A DNA stretch of 64,000 nt from Syngnathus acus (Eukaryota; Chordata; Actinopteri; Syngnathiformes; Syngnathidae), in contig NC_051088.1 of the NCBI RefSeq assembly GCF_901709675.1, positions 6,829,693-6,893,692 of the forward strand. The letters are read 5' to 3'. The translations under genes were made by a program, and so were the position numbers. The notes below the pieces were generated by a model. The model worked only from the letters and a program-made list of their open reading frames with translations. It was not told the DNA's origin and made no database searches. Of this stretch, positions 35,931-47,323 are shown piece after piece (the stretch's first letter is position 1; the number at the start of each line of letters is the position of its first letter).

Positions 35931-37536
35931 TGTTCCATTGTGATGCAATCGTGTTCAGTACATTCATCACCCTGTCATCTTAAACTAATAAGAAACAATC
36001 ACATTATTTGTCACTCTTGGCTCAGGGCTGCCATTGATTTGTGTGCGCAAAGCCAGAGGAGGAGGCTTACACTGTCTAGGTGCCTTTAATACTATGAATT
36101 CCTTTTTGATTATGATCCCCACTATTTCTCCTCCTACAAGTTTTTTTCCTTTTGAAATGATAATGCTGCCGAAATGTTGCACCCTTACAAAAAGGAGTCA
36201 CTTATCTATATCATTTTTATGCCACTTATGCAAAATTTATAATACTTCCAGCTGTTTGTCACTTTTTCATCAAAATGCCGCAAGAAGCATACCGCATTGT
36301 TTAGCCATGTTGAGTAAGTAATATAACCAATCAAGCAATCAAAGGTTCTTAAGATAACAAATGAGCCATTTGTTACTTATCACGATATTCCTTGATATTT
36401 GAATTGTACGCCATGTAATCAGCAGCACTTCAGTTTTTGTGTGTGGTTGGCTTGAACTATGAAACAAACAGATATTATGTATACATAAGTTAAATACTTG
36501 AATTGGACCCTCAACGAACGCACAATTTATTAGTTGGGGCTGAAGAGAACGCACGTCGGCAGATGTCACACACAAAGCATTAACATACTAGCTGCACTGT
36601 ACATGACAGGCTACATAAAACTGCAGTGTTCGGACTCCATCTGTTCATTTTGTAATTCCACAAATCAATCCAACTTTTAATCCATAGCAAAATCACGGTC
36701 ACGTGTCACAGGTCAAACACACACATGACCTACTAAGCCAGTGGACACTTTTACTTTCATTTGTGCATTTATGCTGAGAGCAAGGGAGCTTACGGGCGTT
36801 CTCTCAGAAAGACATGACAAATAATGCCAGTGTGAAATAAAATATAGATTTGCTTACCAAGTGGAGAAAACAACCAAGTAGGTCACAATGCAACATCAAC
36901 GCTTCGGAGTGATGGAAAAAAGATGAGTTGTAGTATGAATTGTGAAAAGTGATGTTATTCATGACGGAGTCAATCAGGACTTATGGCTTGAAGTGCCATA
37001 AATGACTGAGAAAAGAAGAGGGAGCTCACCATAAATTCATAAAAGTCGACGAGATTTAGTGGAAGAATTATGGCTGCCTCGTTCAGTTCGACAAAAGCCA
37101 AAATATTAATTAAACTACGTGTACAGTGGCGGTGCAATAAAATATTGTTAGATGAATAGCTTTCTGGCAGCAGCATTCAAAAGTGAAGATATGACATGGG
37201 ATAAGAATTAAGTGCAGGAAAACAAATATATTCAGTCAATCAAAAATACTCAAGGGGGGGCAGAATTCATGAGTGACTTCTTAGCTTCTGAATTAAATTA
37301 TTTTTTACATGCTCACTTTATTTTCTTCACGTAGTATGTATGCCTGCACACTGGATGAGGCATTATGCTCCTTTACTTGCACTATGGTTTTTTGTTTGTT
37401 TGTTAATTCAGTCTATTTACATTCGAATTAGTCAATCCTGGTCCACCCGATACAGACCAATACAGATGAAATGAGGAGGAAAAATAACAATTACTACATG
37501 CAGTCGAGTGTAGCAGCTCTGTTCCCAGCCATAGCT

Positions 37537-37575
37537 GTCGCCATGGAGACAGTACATTCATTTATCTTTACGTCA
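37537..37575. promoter_or_regulatory. X-box-like plus CRE-like pair
   Basis: GTCGCCATGGAGAC (37537-37550) resembles an RFX X-box with one half-site mismatch, and TTACGTCA (37568-37575) is a CRE variant 17 bases downstream. The arrangement repeats that at 9544-9603. Confidence 0.3.
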
Positions 37576-39514
37576 CAGTAAACATTCATTATTTTATTGA
37601 AAAGATGGCATCTTGTCATGTAAAAGTACTTCGAGCCATACGTATGAGAGTACAGGGTGCAATCTGTGGCAGCCATGACAGTTTAGATTGTACAACTCCA
37701 GAATTTGAACTGTGGTATGCGTGAAGCTGACCATGCATGTGGTGCGTGCGCATCATCTTGTCATATTTTTCACAGTGTTAGTTCAATACAAAAGTATTTG
37801 TGGATAGAGTAAGCTACACAAAAAAGATGCCTCACTTAAACTATGTATTCCGACCTTTGATTCACCTCCTTTTCTCGTGTAAAAACTTGGTCTTTCTTAT
37901 TCTTGCCCTCACTCAAACCCAATCTGTCACAGTACATCTGGCTATGTTGCTTTATAGTGCCCAACTGCGGCATGAGCCACAAAAAGGCCATATGGGGACA
38001 TTCAGCTACGTTTTCCCCATGTGGCTCAGCAGCTTCCTAGCAGTGTTCTTCCTTAAATAGATGGGAGGCAAGACAAAATAAAAAAATTAAAAAAATTAAA
38101 AAAATGGTAAAAAAAACACTAGGGAGTATAGATGATGAAAGAGAAAATAAACAAACAGAAGGTCTGGGAGGGTAGTGGAAAGAAATTAAAGTGGATGGCA
38201 AAATATATAACGCTGGCAGAGGCGACTTCCTAGATGGCAGCTGAGGCAATGTAATTTTAAAAATGACAGGAGGTGGTTTGCTTGAAATTTTAGACTCTTT
38301 AGAGACTTTAAAAAGGAAACCTATTGTGAACTTTTATAATTGCTTGTATAGTGTCAACCAAATATTTTTCTACCTGCCCTTTTTGGACTTTTTTTCATCA
38401 GTTTTAATTTTGAAGGGGAGAAACTGGACGAGAAGTAAGGATCTTCCTTTGAGGAAGTTGAGGATGATAAAGGAATGATTAGAGTTAAGTTAAGGCTTCA
38501 TTAGTTAGGAACCATTTTGTTATTGTCAATGTACATATTCTAAAAGTCTGTTTGGAAATGTTTTGATGCATTGTTGATGGTTGTCTTTAAATAGGGTATT
38601 GTCATATGGTACTATTATTGACAAATTTGCATGCTACTATTGTAGTGTGTCCCAAGTAAATCTCAATTAGAAAAATGAACAAACTTTTGTTTACAAGTGG
38701 GGGCTATATCGGGCTTTTTGTGTGGGCTTTTTGATGGCTCTAAACTTATAATCATGCTTGATTAGTCGGGTCACAAGCTTACGTTAAATCATTTATGAGG
38801 GTGTTAATTAGGGCCACAACCCAATTTTTAAAAGATCCTCTCAGCTGGTCAAAGCTGCGTGCCCTCTTTACCACTGCAGCTTCAGTACCATCGCAGCCTC
38901 AGCATGTAATGGTTGCTTGGCAACCAGCAGCAGGGCATCTCAGCCGACTGGTTGGTTATCCGATACTACTTTTTTTTTTGTTCTACTTGCAGTCTACGTG
39001 TGTCTATGTGTTTTTATACTGAGTAGAATGTAAAATGGATGCATAACTATAGAATGGGTGATTGGGGATCTGGTAGATCTGTGGTGTCACTTAACACTTA
39101 AAATACTGTTCACAACGCAAGCAACAAGTATTCAAACTTTTTTTTTCCCCTTCTTCTGATAGTGTTAAGGCCACTGCTCAACATTGATGGACACAAACAT
39201 TAGAAAAACTATTGACTTAATGTATAGAAAATTGGAGGCTCCATGTCAAAACACTTCACATCTAATCTAACCGGTGTTGGTCGGTATTTACAGCTGCCTT
39301 GTCACTTGATTTGTCAGCCATATTTTGCCAGGTTTTTACAAGTACCTATGGGAGCGTCATGTTCCCCTGAACTCGTGTGAATTTTGTGGTGGCAGCACTC
39401 AAACGAAACCATCAAAGGACAGTTGCCGTGAACGGATGCATTGCTGCGCCTCTGGCAAAGTCAAGATAAAGCACACAATTCCAAATGGCAGGCATGTGGC
39501 ACGCAGCCAACTCT

Positions 39515-39557
39515 GGCATACATGCGCGCACACACACACGCACACACACGCACGCAA
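39515..39557 (+). repeat. (CA)n/(CG) tract
   Basis: CATGCGCGCACACACACACG type run, interrupted by CG. Confidence 0.8.
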
Positions 39558-40319
39558 ATGTAGAAGCAATCATTCGAAAATAGTAATTCGCTCCAAAGCT
39601 GGATTGTTTGCTGTGCACTCCAAACGGTTATTTTTTGCCACTAAATTGCTCAGTCGTTAAACATCGCCTGCAAATGGTGATTTTCTCCTAAATCTGTTTG
39701 TCATTTCTGCATAATTCCAACTCTGCATTTTTTTACCGCTTTAATTTGAGAATTTCACTTTATAGCAGCATTAAGCGTTTCACACACACAGAAGATGGAT
39801 GTTATTCATCCACATACTTTATTTCCTGCATAATATCTCGAGGGCCAGGGATGTTTCACTGGCGGAAAAGGACTTTGAATCACAGTTAGCAAATTAGTAG
39901 TAGTATGCTACGAACCGAGAGTGTTTAAATGAAGAGCGACGTGTCCCCTGGGAAATTGGAAAATCAAGAGGCCATTCACTTGAAAATTAACAGCTGTTGT
40001 TCAATGGAAGAGGAAAGATTTGGAAAATGATTTGCTGATACTGACCTTTGATGACGATATCTACAGTATAACGTTATCCTGAATTTAATAGAAGTCTCAC
40101 AAACAAAGTATGTTGTATCGGATCAGATATGTGACACCACCGGAACCAGAGTTTTGTTTATAAGCTATTTGTACCACCGCAAGTCCACTATAACAGAAAC
40201 TAACTTTTTTTTTTTAACTTGCCCAAAAAAATCCAAAAACACTTTCTTCACATTATCAAGTGGAGCTCTGTGAATTCTTTCCAAATACCTGCTTGTTTCT
40301 AAATGATGGCTTTATTTAT

Positions 40320-40690
40320 TTAGGGAGTAAAATCCAAAGCTTTTTGGCCCCATGTGAAAAAGTGATTTCCTCCTGGACCTAATAAGTGTTTGTTACCACT
40401 CTTGGCAGCAATAACTGAAATGAAATGTTTGTGATAACCGATGATGAGTCTTTCACATAATATGGAGGAATGGTGGCCCACTTTTATTAGCAGAAAATAT
40501 TTTAACTCGGTCATATTAGAGGTTTTTTTTTTTTTTTCCATCAATTGCCCATTTAGAGCAGATCATAGCATCTAAATTGGACGAAAGTCTGGACTTCTAC
40601 TTAGCCACATCTTAACCTTCATTTTATTTTTTAATTTTAAGACATTCAAATGTGGATTTGCTAGTTTGAACAAACTTGGTCAATCAAGAT
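40320..40690 (-). pseudogene. Tc1-like transposase, decayed C-terminal part
   Basis: On the minus strand the sequence SNMTELKYFLLIKVG and then ERLIIGYHKHFISVIAAKSG follow the order of the Tc1 transposase C-terminus. Upstream, a broken SPDFRPI is what remains of the catalytic SPDLNPIE motif, and ANPHLNVLKLKNK stands where the preceding segment should be. There are stops and frame changes, so it is dead. Confidence 0.65.
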
Positions 40691-40949
40691 GATTCTGATA
40701 TTTTACAATGAACACAAAAGTGGCCATTTTAGTGTGTTGGTGCAAGCACTGAACACAACAATAACATTCTTTACACCATACACAAACATGTCAATGTCAC
40801 AGTGTATCGTGCAAATATGATTCCAGCAAGATGTGAATATAAACCGAGATGAAACCGCGTTAATCTTGCAGGATAAAATTCCCAAATTTCGGAACTGATA
40901 CAAGGAATGTCATTGTTTGAGAAGTTTGATGTTGTTGAATAATATACAG

Positions 40950-41066
40950 TATGTGCTCTGCGATTGGCTTGCAACCAGTCCAAGCACCACATCTGGCCTG
41001 CAGTCAACTAGGATTGACTCCGGCTCAACCTAATGAGAACAAGTGCTACAGAAAACAGATGCATAG
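40950..41066 (-). repeat. Dispersed fish repeat, inverted fragment
   Basis: On the plus strand TGCGATTGGCTTGCAACCAG, then GGATTGACTCCGGCTCA, then CAGAAAACAGATGCATAGAT; the reverse complement has the family's 5'-to-3' order. Confidence 0.6.
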
Positions 41067-41699
41067 ATGAAAATGATTGCTCTTACGGCTGATAAAACTG
41101 AGAAGATAATAGATCATAAATTGACTATCACTTCCGCATATGGCCTCCTTGCTGCAAAGCTCTCTTGTTGGTGTAAAAGTCAACGTTGGCAGCTAGGAAC
41201 GTCCAAACTGTCCATTGCATGCGTCCCACTTAATCTTCTGATGGGAAAGTTGGCTCCATTCCACACTCATCCCACCCAAGTTGATGTCTGCAATGTCCGC
41301 TTGTGTTTTGTTCATGTGCGCGAGTGTGTATATGAAATTAATGTGAAACAACAATCACATTTTAAAACACTAGGTTACACACTATGGCTTCATTTTTCAA
41401 GGTGTGCACGTTTGATGACAACATACACAGCACGTGCGTTTTGTTGTCAAAATAAGTAGACTGACAAGAAAGCACATTAGAAAATAAAGCTTGCATAATC
41501 AGTCAACATTAAGAAATGATTCTTCAGAAAATATAACACCTTCATTTGCCAACACTATGGTCACACCACAGAAAAAGCACAAGAAAAATGAAAAAAATAC
41601 CTAAGAGATTGACAATATATATTCTGTATATTTGTGCTATTGAGGCTTAAGCGTCTTTGGGTCCCTTGAAAGCTGATGAATAAATTTAAGTTATTGGTA

Positions 41700-41940
41700 T
41701 TATCCACGCATCCATTTTCTATGCTGCTTATTTTCACAGATGAGCTGGCATCTATCCTTGATTTTGGGTGAGAGGCAAATACCCTGCACCGGTTGCCAGG
41801 CAATCATAGGCCACCTATATTCCGACTGCAAGACCATTTACAGTTAATCTCAGTTAACCTCAAGAGCATGTCTCGGGATGTACCTGGAGGAGAACATGCA
41901 AACTCGACGCAGGGAGGCCAGAGCCAGATCTGTTAAAGCT
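41700..41940 (+). repeat. Dispersed fish repeat copy
   Basis: CCACGCATCCATTTTCTATG, GCACCGGTTGCCAGGCAATC, TCTCGGGATGTACCTGGAGG and AGAACATGCAAACTCGACGC occur in family order. Confidence 0.7.
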
Positions 41941-43591
41941 AAAGACGGACACAACAACTACTAGTATTATCATCAATAACAACAATAACCATAATAATAA
42001 TAATAAGTTGGTGTTCAACTTTGGAGCTTTTACAATACTTTATCCGTTAGAGACCAATGTATTCTCCAGAATGACCAATTAAACATTTGGCCTGTGAAAG
42101 CTTGCAATTTTTTCCCCTTGACTTCTTTTCAAAATTCATTATCCATAAAAATGATAGTAATCAAACAGGGGCAATTATGCAGAATGATGGGGAGATAATT
42201 AGGGTTCCCACACAGAACATATTTGCTATGTTACAAACAGTAAACTGCCTCTCGCTCTAATCACACGGCTCTTAGACAACATAGCTCAGTTTTAGTCTAG
42301 TGGAGGTCCTTGCTAAAGAGGCAAGCTTTTGGCAAAACGGCAAACTTGTTAACTCAATTGAAATGGCGTCACGCCAATGGGAATATCATTACAGCATTAA
42401 AAATCATGTAGTGCAGTATACGCGTTGAGGCTCTTCAACTTGCCAAAGCTATTGTTACTTTCTCATAGGATGATAATTCCGACTGACCAAATACTTATTG
42501 TTGCACTTCTCTCATTTGATATATAAAAAAAAAACAATCACACAGGGGAAAAAAAACAATCAGAGAAACAAAATGTGACTTGCGAGGTGGCCGTCAAGTC
42601 TCCACATTTGTGGAAACACTGTGACAATCCCTGCAGCCTCTCAAAAAAAAAAAAAAAATCTAACTGCTAATATTTATATTCATAATAGTTATAGTAACAC
42701 TCCATTATGAATGAGGGGCTTCTCTGGGCAAGGCTGCAGAGGTGTGTCCCAAATGAGTGCTCACGAGTAAGCAACAAATTTGACATGTAATTCGCAGCTT
42801 CTGTCGCTCATTGATTATTTTTCCTCATGTGTTTTTTTTTCTTTGATATCAAAGTAGAGGCACAGGAATGAGCCGGAGATAGCTGTTGTTCTTTTTCCAC
42901 TCTCATGACTATTCAAATATGACCTTTTTTCTTTTTAAATTGCCAACTCCTAAGCTCTTTAGATTTTTATTTTAAATGCCATTGAATGTTTTCTTCTTTC
43001 CACAAAACATAAGTATTTTATTTTGCATTTTGTTCCCTACTGTGTCCAAACTGTTAACTTCATGTACCAATCCATTATTTTTGGAGTACCATTACACCCC
43101 AATCGTATACATTACAACCATAAGTAAATGTGACTGTCGATATCAACAAGTTTGACACCGCTGACCCAAGTAGTGCATGACTCAATAATGTAATCCATCA
43201 TTCGTGCAAGCTTGTGTATTTCTGAGTGCCTGCCTTCACGGTGCCTCCTCCTGAGTGAAGGTGGCATTTTACTGGCACAACGAGAGCCGCCAACACGCCG
43301 TGCAAGCCTGCCTGGAATCTGACGAGACAGACCCAGACGCTGCATGTCAGCTGTGATCCTCATTATGCTGATTAGCACATATGTTAGGACACGGAGAAAG
43401 GAGGGCAGGAGGGGTGCATTCGTTCTTCTCCACGTATGAGACTGAACCCATCTTTCAACTGTTTGGCCAGATGCAGGAAAAAGCAGCAGATGGCATCCAT
43501 TTGGCTTATATAATTAAAAGAATAAACAGTTGCATTCACTTGCCCTGGAATATTTTCTATTACCACTGAAATCTGTTCCATTGTGCCATGT

Positions 43592-43660
43592 TCTGCGGAC
43601 ATTGGGCAAAAAGCGGACAACACCCAAGAATGGCTGACAGTCAATCGCAGTGCACATGAT
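43592..43660 (+). repeat. Dispersed fish repeat, small diverged fragment
   Basis: GGGCAAAAAGCGGACAACAC and TGACAGTCAATCGCAGTGCA match internal blocks. Confidence 0.4.
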
Positions 43661-45204
43661 ATGATACGATGATGATAGATGATTCATTCTCATGCTCCCT
43701 GAGGATGAATGAAATTGCTGAGCTGATTAAAAAACATTTTCTTGACATTCTTGGTTAAGGTGTGGGGGGCGGTACCTTCTCTTTTGGCCTCATTATCTGT
43801 CATCGACAAAATTTCAGTCGTGGACTAAAGGATTGTTGTGGGTTTTGAGTAAATAATGACCTTTTGGCCTATTATCGACAATACATCTTGCTTTAATGAG
43901 AAAACTGTAAATAAAAGGGCCCTATTTGCAAGGACAGAAGAATAAAGACGGGTGATGCAATCGATGTCATTCACAGATAACATACTAACTAAGAAGGGGT
44001 GTGAAGGACAAAGTCATAAAGGCTGTCTTAGTTTACAGCACTAATGGAGAAGGCTTTTATTGTGCCTTTCAGGATGTCAAAACTACATCACTAGACAACT
44101 TCAATAACAAGACTTCATCAGATTGAAGGAAACCATCATTTCCCAAGGAAAAAAAAACGGATGTAAAAGGTAAGTGTGTACTTCAAGTTGTGTACAGTTT
44201 GTGATATCAATGTCTCTTCTGATCACATCTGAATAAGCTGCAATATCATGGAGCAAATTGCAATCTCATGACAGCAAGGCAAGTCAAGACTTGATTATGC
44301 TTAATTATACTGAGTTTTGATTGAAACGATTCTGTTTTACTATACGAGTAGTGAAATGTCTCCCATACTGTAGTTTAGTTAACTCTCTGGTCTTGTTCAA
44401 TTACAAGTGTCCTTTAATTAAAATATTTTGAGGTAATTATATTATACATTTATGACATGAAGTGTTAAACATCAATTTTTAATTATTCAATTATTTATTA
44501 TGATTAAAATATAATTTTATATTTTTCAGCCTTTAAATTGTAGTTTGCACAAGTTGGGCATATATGCCCATAAAAGAAATGTTTAGATATTATCTTTTTT
44601 TCTTAAAGGACACAGTTAAAATCACAAATAGACAAAGAAGCAGGGAAAAAAAATCAACTGTTGAGTGCAGAAACACCACTTTCCAAATATGATTTAATCC
44701 TGAATTTCAATTGGACAAGATTGGCCACGAAAGTGCCAATTTGATGTAAACCAGTGAAGTGAGTGCAACTGAGTGAACTGAAGGTGCAAGTTACAAAACG
44801 AGACATAGCTCCACACCTGAGAACTTTAACTATATTTGCATTGAAAGCGCTAAAATGGTAATGATTTAATAAATTAAAAAATAGACACAAAGCGGGACAG
44901 CCTAGTTGTTTACGCAACATGATGTCAAAATATTAGAAACCGCTCAGCACACCACTAACATTGCAGGCATGTCTTATGAAGTGGTCAGTGAGTGAGTGCA
45001 AAGCGGGGTTGTTTCAAATAGCTTCGACTTAAAAAAAATAAAAATAAAAATGTCAATGGCTATTTTGGAACTCGAAGTTGACCACCCGCCGCAACGCCCC
45101 GCTGAAGCGCACGTTTTTCACTCATATGCGAAATTAATGCATCTTGTTTGATAAGCAAATAAAAGCTCAAAGATGTGCAAAGTTGTGCAAAGAAATGCGT
45201 GTAC

Positions 45205-45500
45205 CTTCCTAGCAGGGGAGATCAGTCCGAAGATGCAGCGATGGTGCCACGTAGCCCACAGGTCCCGAATTAGTCACATGCTCCCAGAGCGTAGCTGTCC
45301 ATATTTTGCTAAAACGCCGGCATCCAACAGTTTCTATCCAGCTGCACTCCGATCGCCTCCTCACTTCTCTCTCTCTCCCTTTCTCTGTGCGCACAATTGA
45401 CGCAGCCATCAAGTGCTCTCAAACTGCAACTTCCGCCGTCTTCAAGTGCAAATTGAGACACTGCTGCACACTTGTAGTCGTTTGACATTCAGTGGAGAAA
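45205..45500 (-). promoter_or_regulatory. Candidate klhdc8b promoter and noncoding first exon
   Basis: This segment is locally rich in GC and CpG in an AT-rich area. On the minus strand a good donor (GGAAG|GTACAC at 45204) ends a stretch that could be the missing 5'UTR exon whose acceptor partner is at 27733. The intron would be 17.5 kb. No TATA box is clear. On the plus strand a separate donor-like AGGATG|GTGAGT lies at about 45507, so a divergent transcript is also possible. Not proven. Confidence 0.3.
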
Positions 45501-47146
45501 AGCAGGATGGTGAGTTTGATTGTGCGCATTTCATTAGCTGACAACGGAATCAGGTAACAGTAACTCACCTGAGAGGACGGAAGCTGGTTAAAATAACCTA
45601 AGAGTCGCTGCTGCCCTCATGCGGACAAAGAAGACACTGCAGTCATTTATGCGACCGACATGCCTTTTACTATATTAGTCAAGTCAGGGGTTATCAAACT
45701 TAAGATGGCAGATTTTTTTTCCCAATGACTCCTCATATCCTAACATGAATAGACCTTTTGTCAATGACTATAAACAATATCAGTAAATAAACAATACGTA
45801 AGCGGCTACCACTGGCCTAAACTGAAATAAATGACAAAAATGTCTGGTGTCCTGCATGCTTTTATGTCTCACTGGTGCAACACACTCGATTCAAATGGAA
45901 GCAGATTGCTCTCTTGGGATGAATAGGTCTTAAAAATGTTGCTTCTTTGTGGTATCGGCCCTCGGCATCGGTGACTACGTACTTTAAAAGAAGTGGCATC
46001 AAACATCCTTTGCAATGGTCTCATTTAAAAACAAATGTTTAATGATTGTCACACATTATTATTAGACATCAGACGTATTGTAACGACAGTAAATACAATA
46101 GCTTGATGTAACAGAAGCATACCAAAAAAAATGCATGCTGAAGAAGCAGACAAACAAATGTTTTATCCGATTGAATGTTAATGTTGAAGTCATCAGTAGA
46201 GTGAAGCATGAACTGAGGCCAAACAACCTTGATTTGCATGTGCCTCAAATTGTACACCTTCGTACTAGATCCGCACTTCTTGCAAAATAAATGTTCAGGA
46301 CAATGTTTTCAAAAAAATAAAAAGCTCCATCATGCAAAAAACCTTTGGCTACAAATTCACTACACCACAAAGTTTTTGTGGTTGTTGTTTTTTAGTCTCT
46401 AACTACTCAGCAATAAATAAACTGCCAATAAAACATCTCCCTGGCAGAAATATAAACTTGTTATAAACACCCATCATATTATACAGTAATCAATACCACG
46501 AACAACCACTCGGTAAATGTGCAGTCAGTTTGTGTTAAGACATAAAAAAAGTAAAATTATTTAAAAGTGTCCCTGACACCTGCTCAACCTAATGGTGGGT
46601 CACAGTGCATTTAACATTGCACATCACAAAAGCTAGTAAAAGTGATGTGCAACCAAAGAGTGCATCATTCATTGACAAAAATCATGACAGAATGTGTGAT
46701 TGAGAATTTAAATGGCCTGCCTCTTCTTTTAATGGGTATTGGCACCAATATTGGCTTAAAAACCTCATCAGAGAATTTTATACTCAAGTAATGGATGAAA
46801 TCAGCTCTGACTAAAGGGGCGCTTGACTCCATTTGGCCCCAATTAGAGAGTTTGCATAATTCTTGCCAAGATGCATTATTCACAAAGCCTCTGCTGAAAG
46901 GTAGTCTCTCAAATTTGTTGACTTACAATTCGAAATGTGTATGGAAAATGTGTTTACTTGGTCTTGTCTCAATGTATTATATAGGAATGTGCTGCTGATA
47001 CCTGATATTTAGTTTCTGGGGAATCTTTTTATCATTACTCTTTTTTTGAACAACAAAGCAAGTTAAACATCACAGCCCTGAGAAAATGGTACCCTGAATA
47101 GGAGTTCTTCAAGAGCAGAAGTGGTTAAAAGTTGTCCAGCTGTGCT
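45501..47146. other. Region between HAD-like gene and candidate klhdc8b promoter
   Basis: Includes the 3'UTR of the HAD-like gene. An ATTAAA poly(A)-type hexamer on the minus strand at 46728-46733 lies about 415 bases after its stop. No other gene seen. Confidence 0.45.
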
Positions 47147-47323
47147 CTAGCCTGACCTCTGCTGGATATTCTTCTCATAGTTCTCCTGGCAGATGTGGAC
47201 ACGGCGGGTGAAGTAGTCGGGCTCAGAAATGGCCTTGAGGAGGTCGGTCTGGATCAAGGAGACGTCATAAAACTCTGAGACACAGGCTGTGCGAGTGTCC
47301 GAGCCGCCTGGCTCCATGAAAAC
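47147..47323 (-). CDS. HAD-like gene exon 6 with stop
   Basis: Acceptor TTTAG|GTTTTC; reads VFMEPGGSDTRTACVSEFYD to NIQQRSG then TAG at 47149-47147. Confidence 0.85.
   Translation of the reverse strand, partial: VFMEPGGSDTRTACVSEFYDVSLIQTDLLKAISEPDYFTRRVHICQENYEKNIQQRSG

Larger units (their letters stand above)
27733..45204. other. Upstream region or 5'UTR intron of klhdc8b; no host coding gene seen
   Basis: The acceptor just before klhdc8b exon 1 implies an upstream noncoding exon, so part of this region should be intron. It holds an L2-like reverse transcriptase fragment, a tRNA-SINE, a Tc1 transposase remnant, dispersed repeats and two X-box-like sites. Other parts (31.4-35, 36-37.4, 42-45 kb) are AT-rich with no gene I can support. 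Confidence 0.55.
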
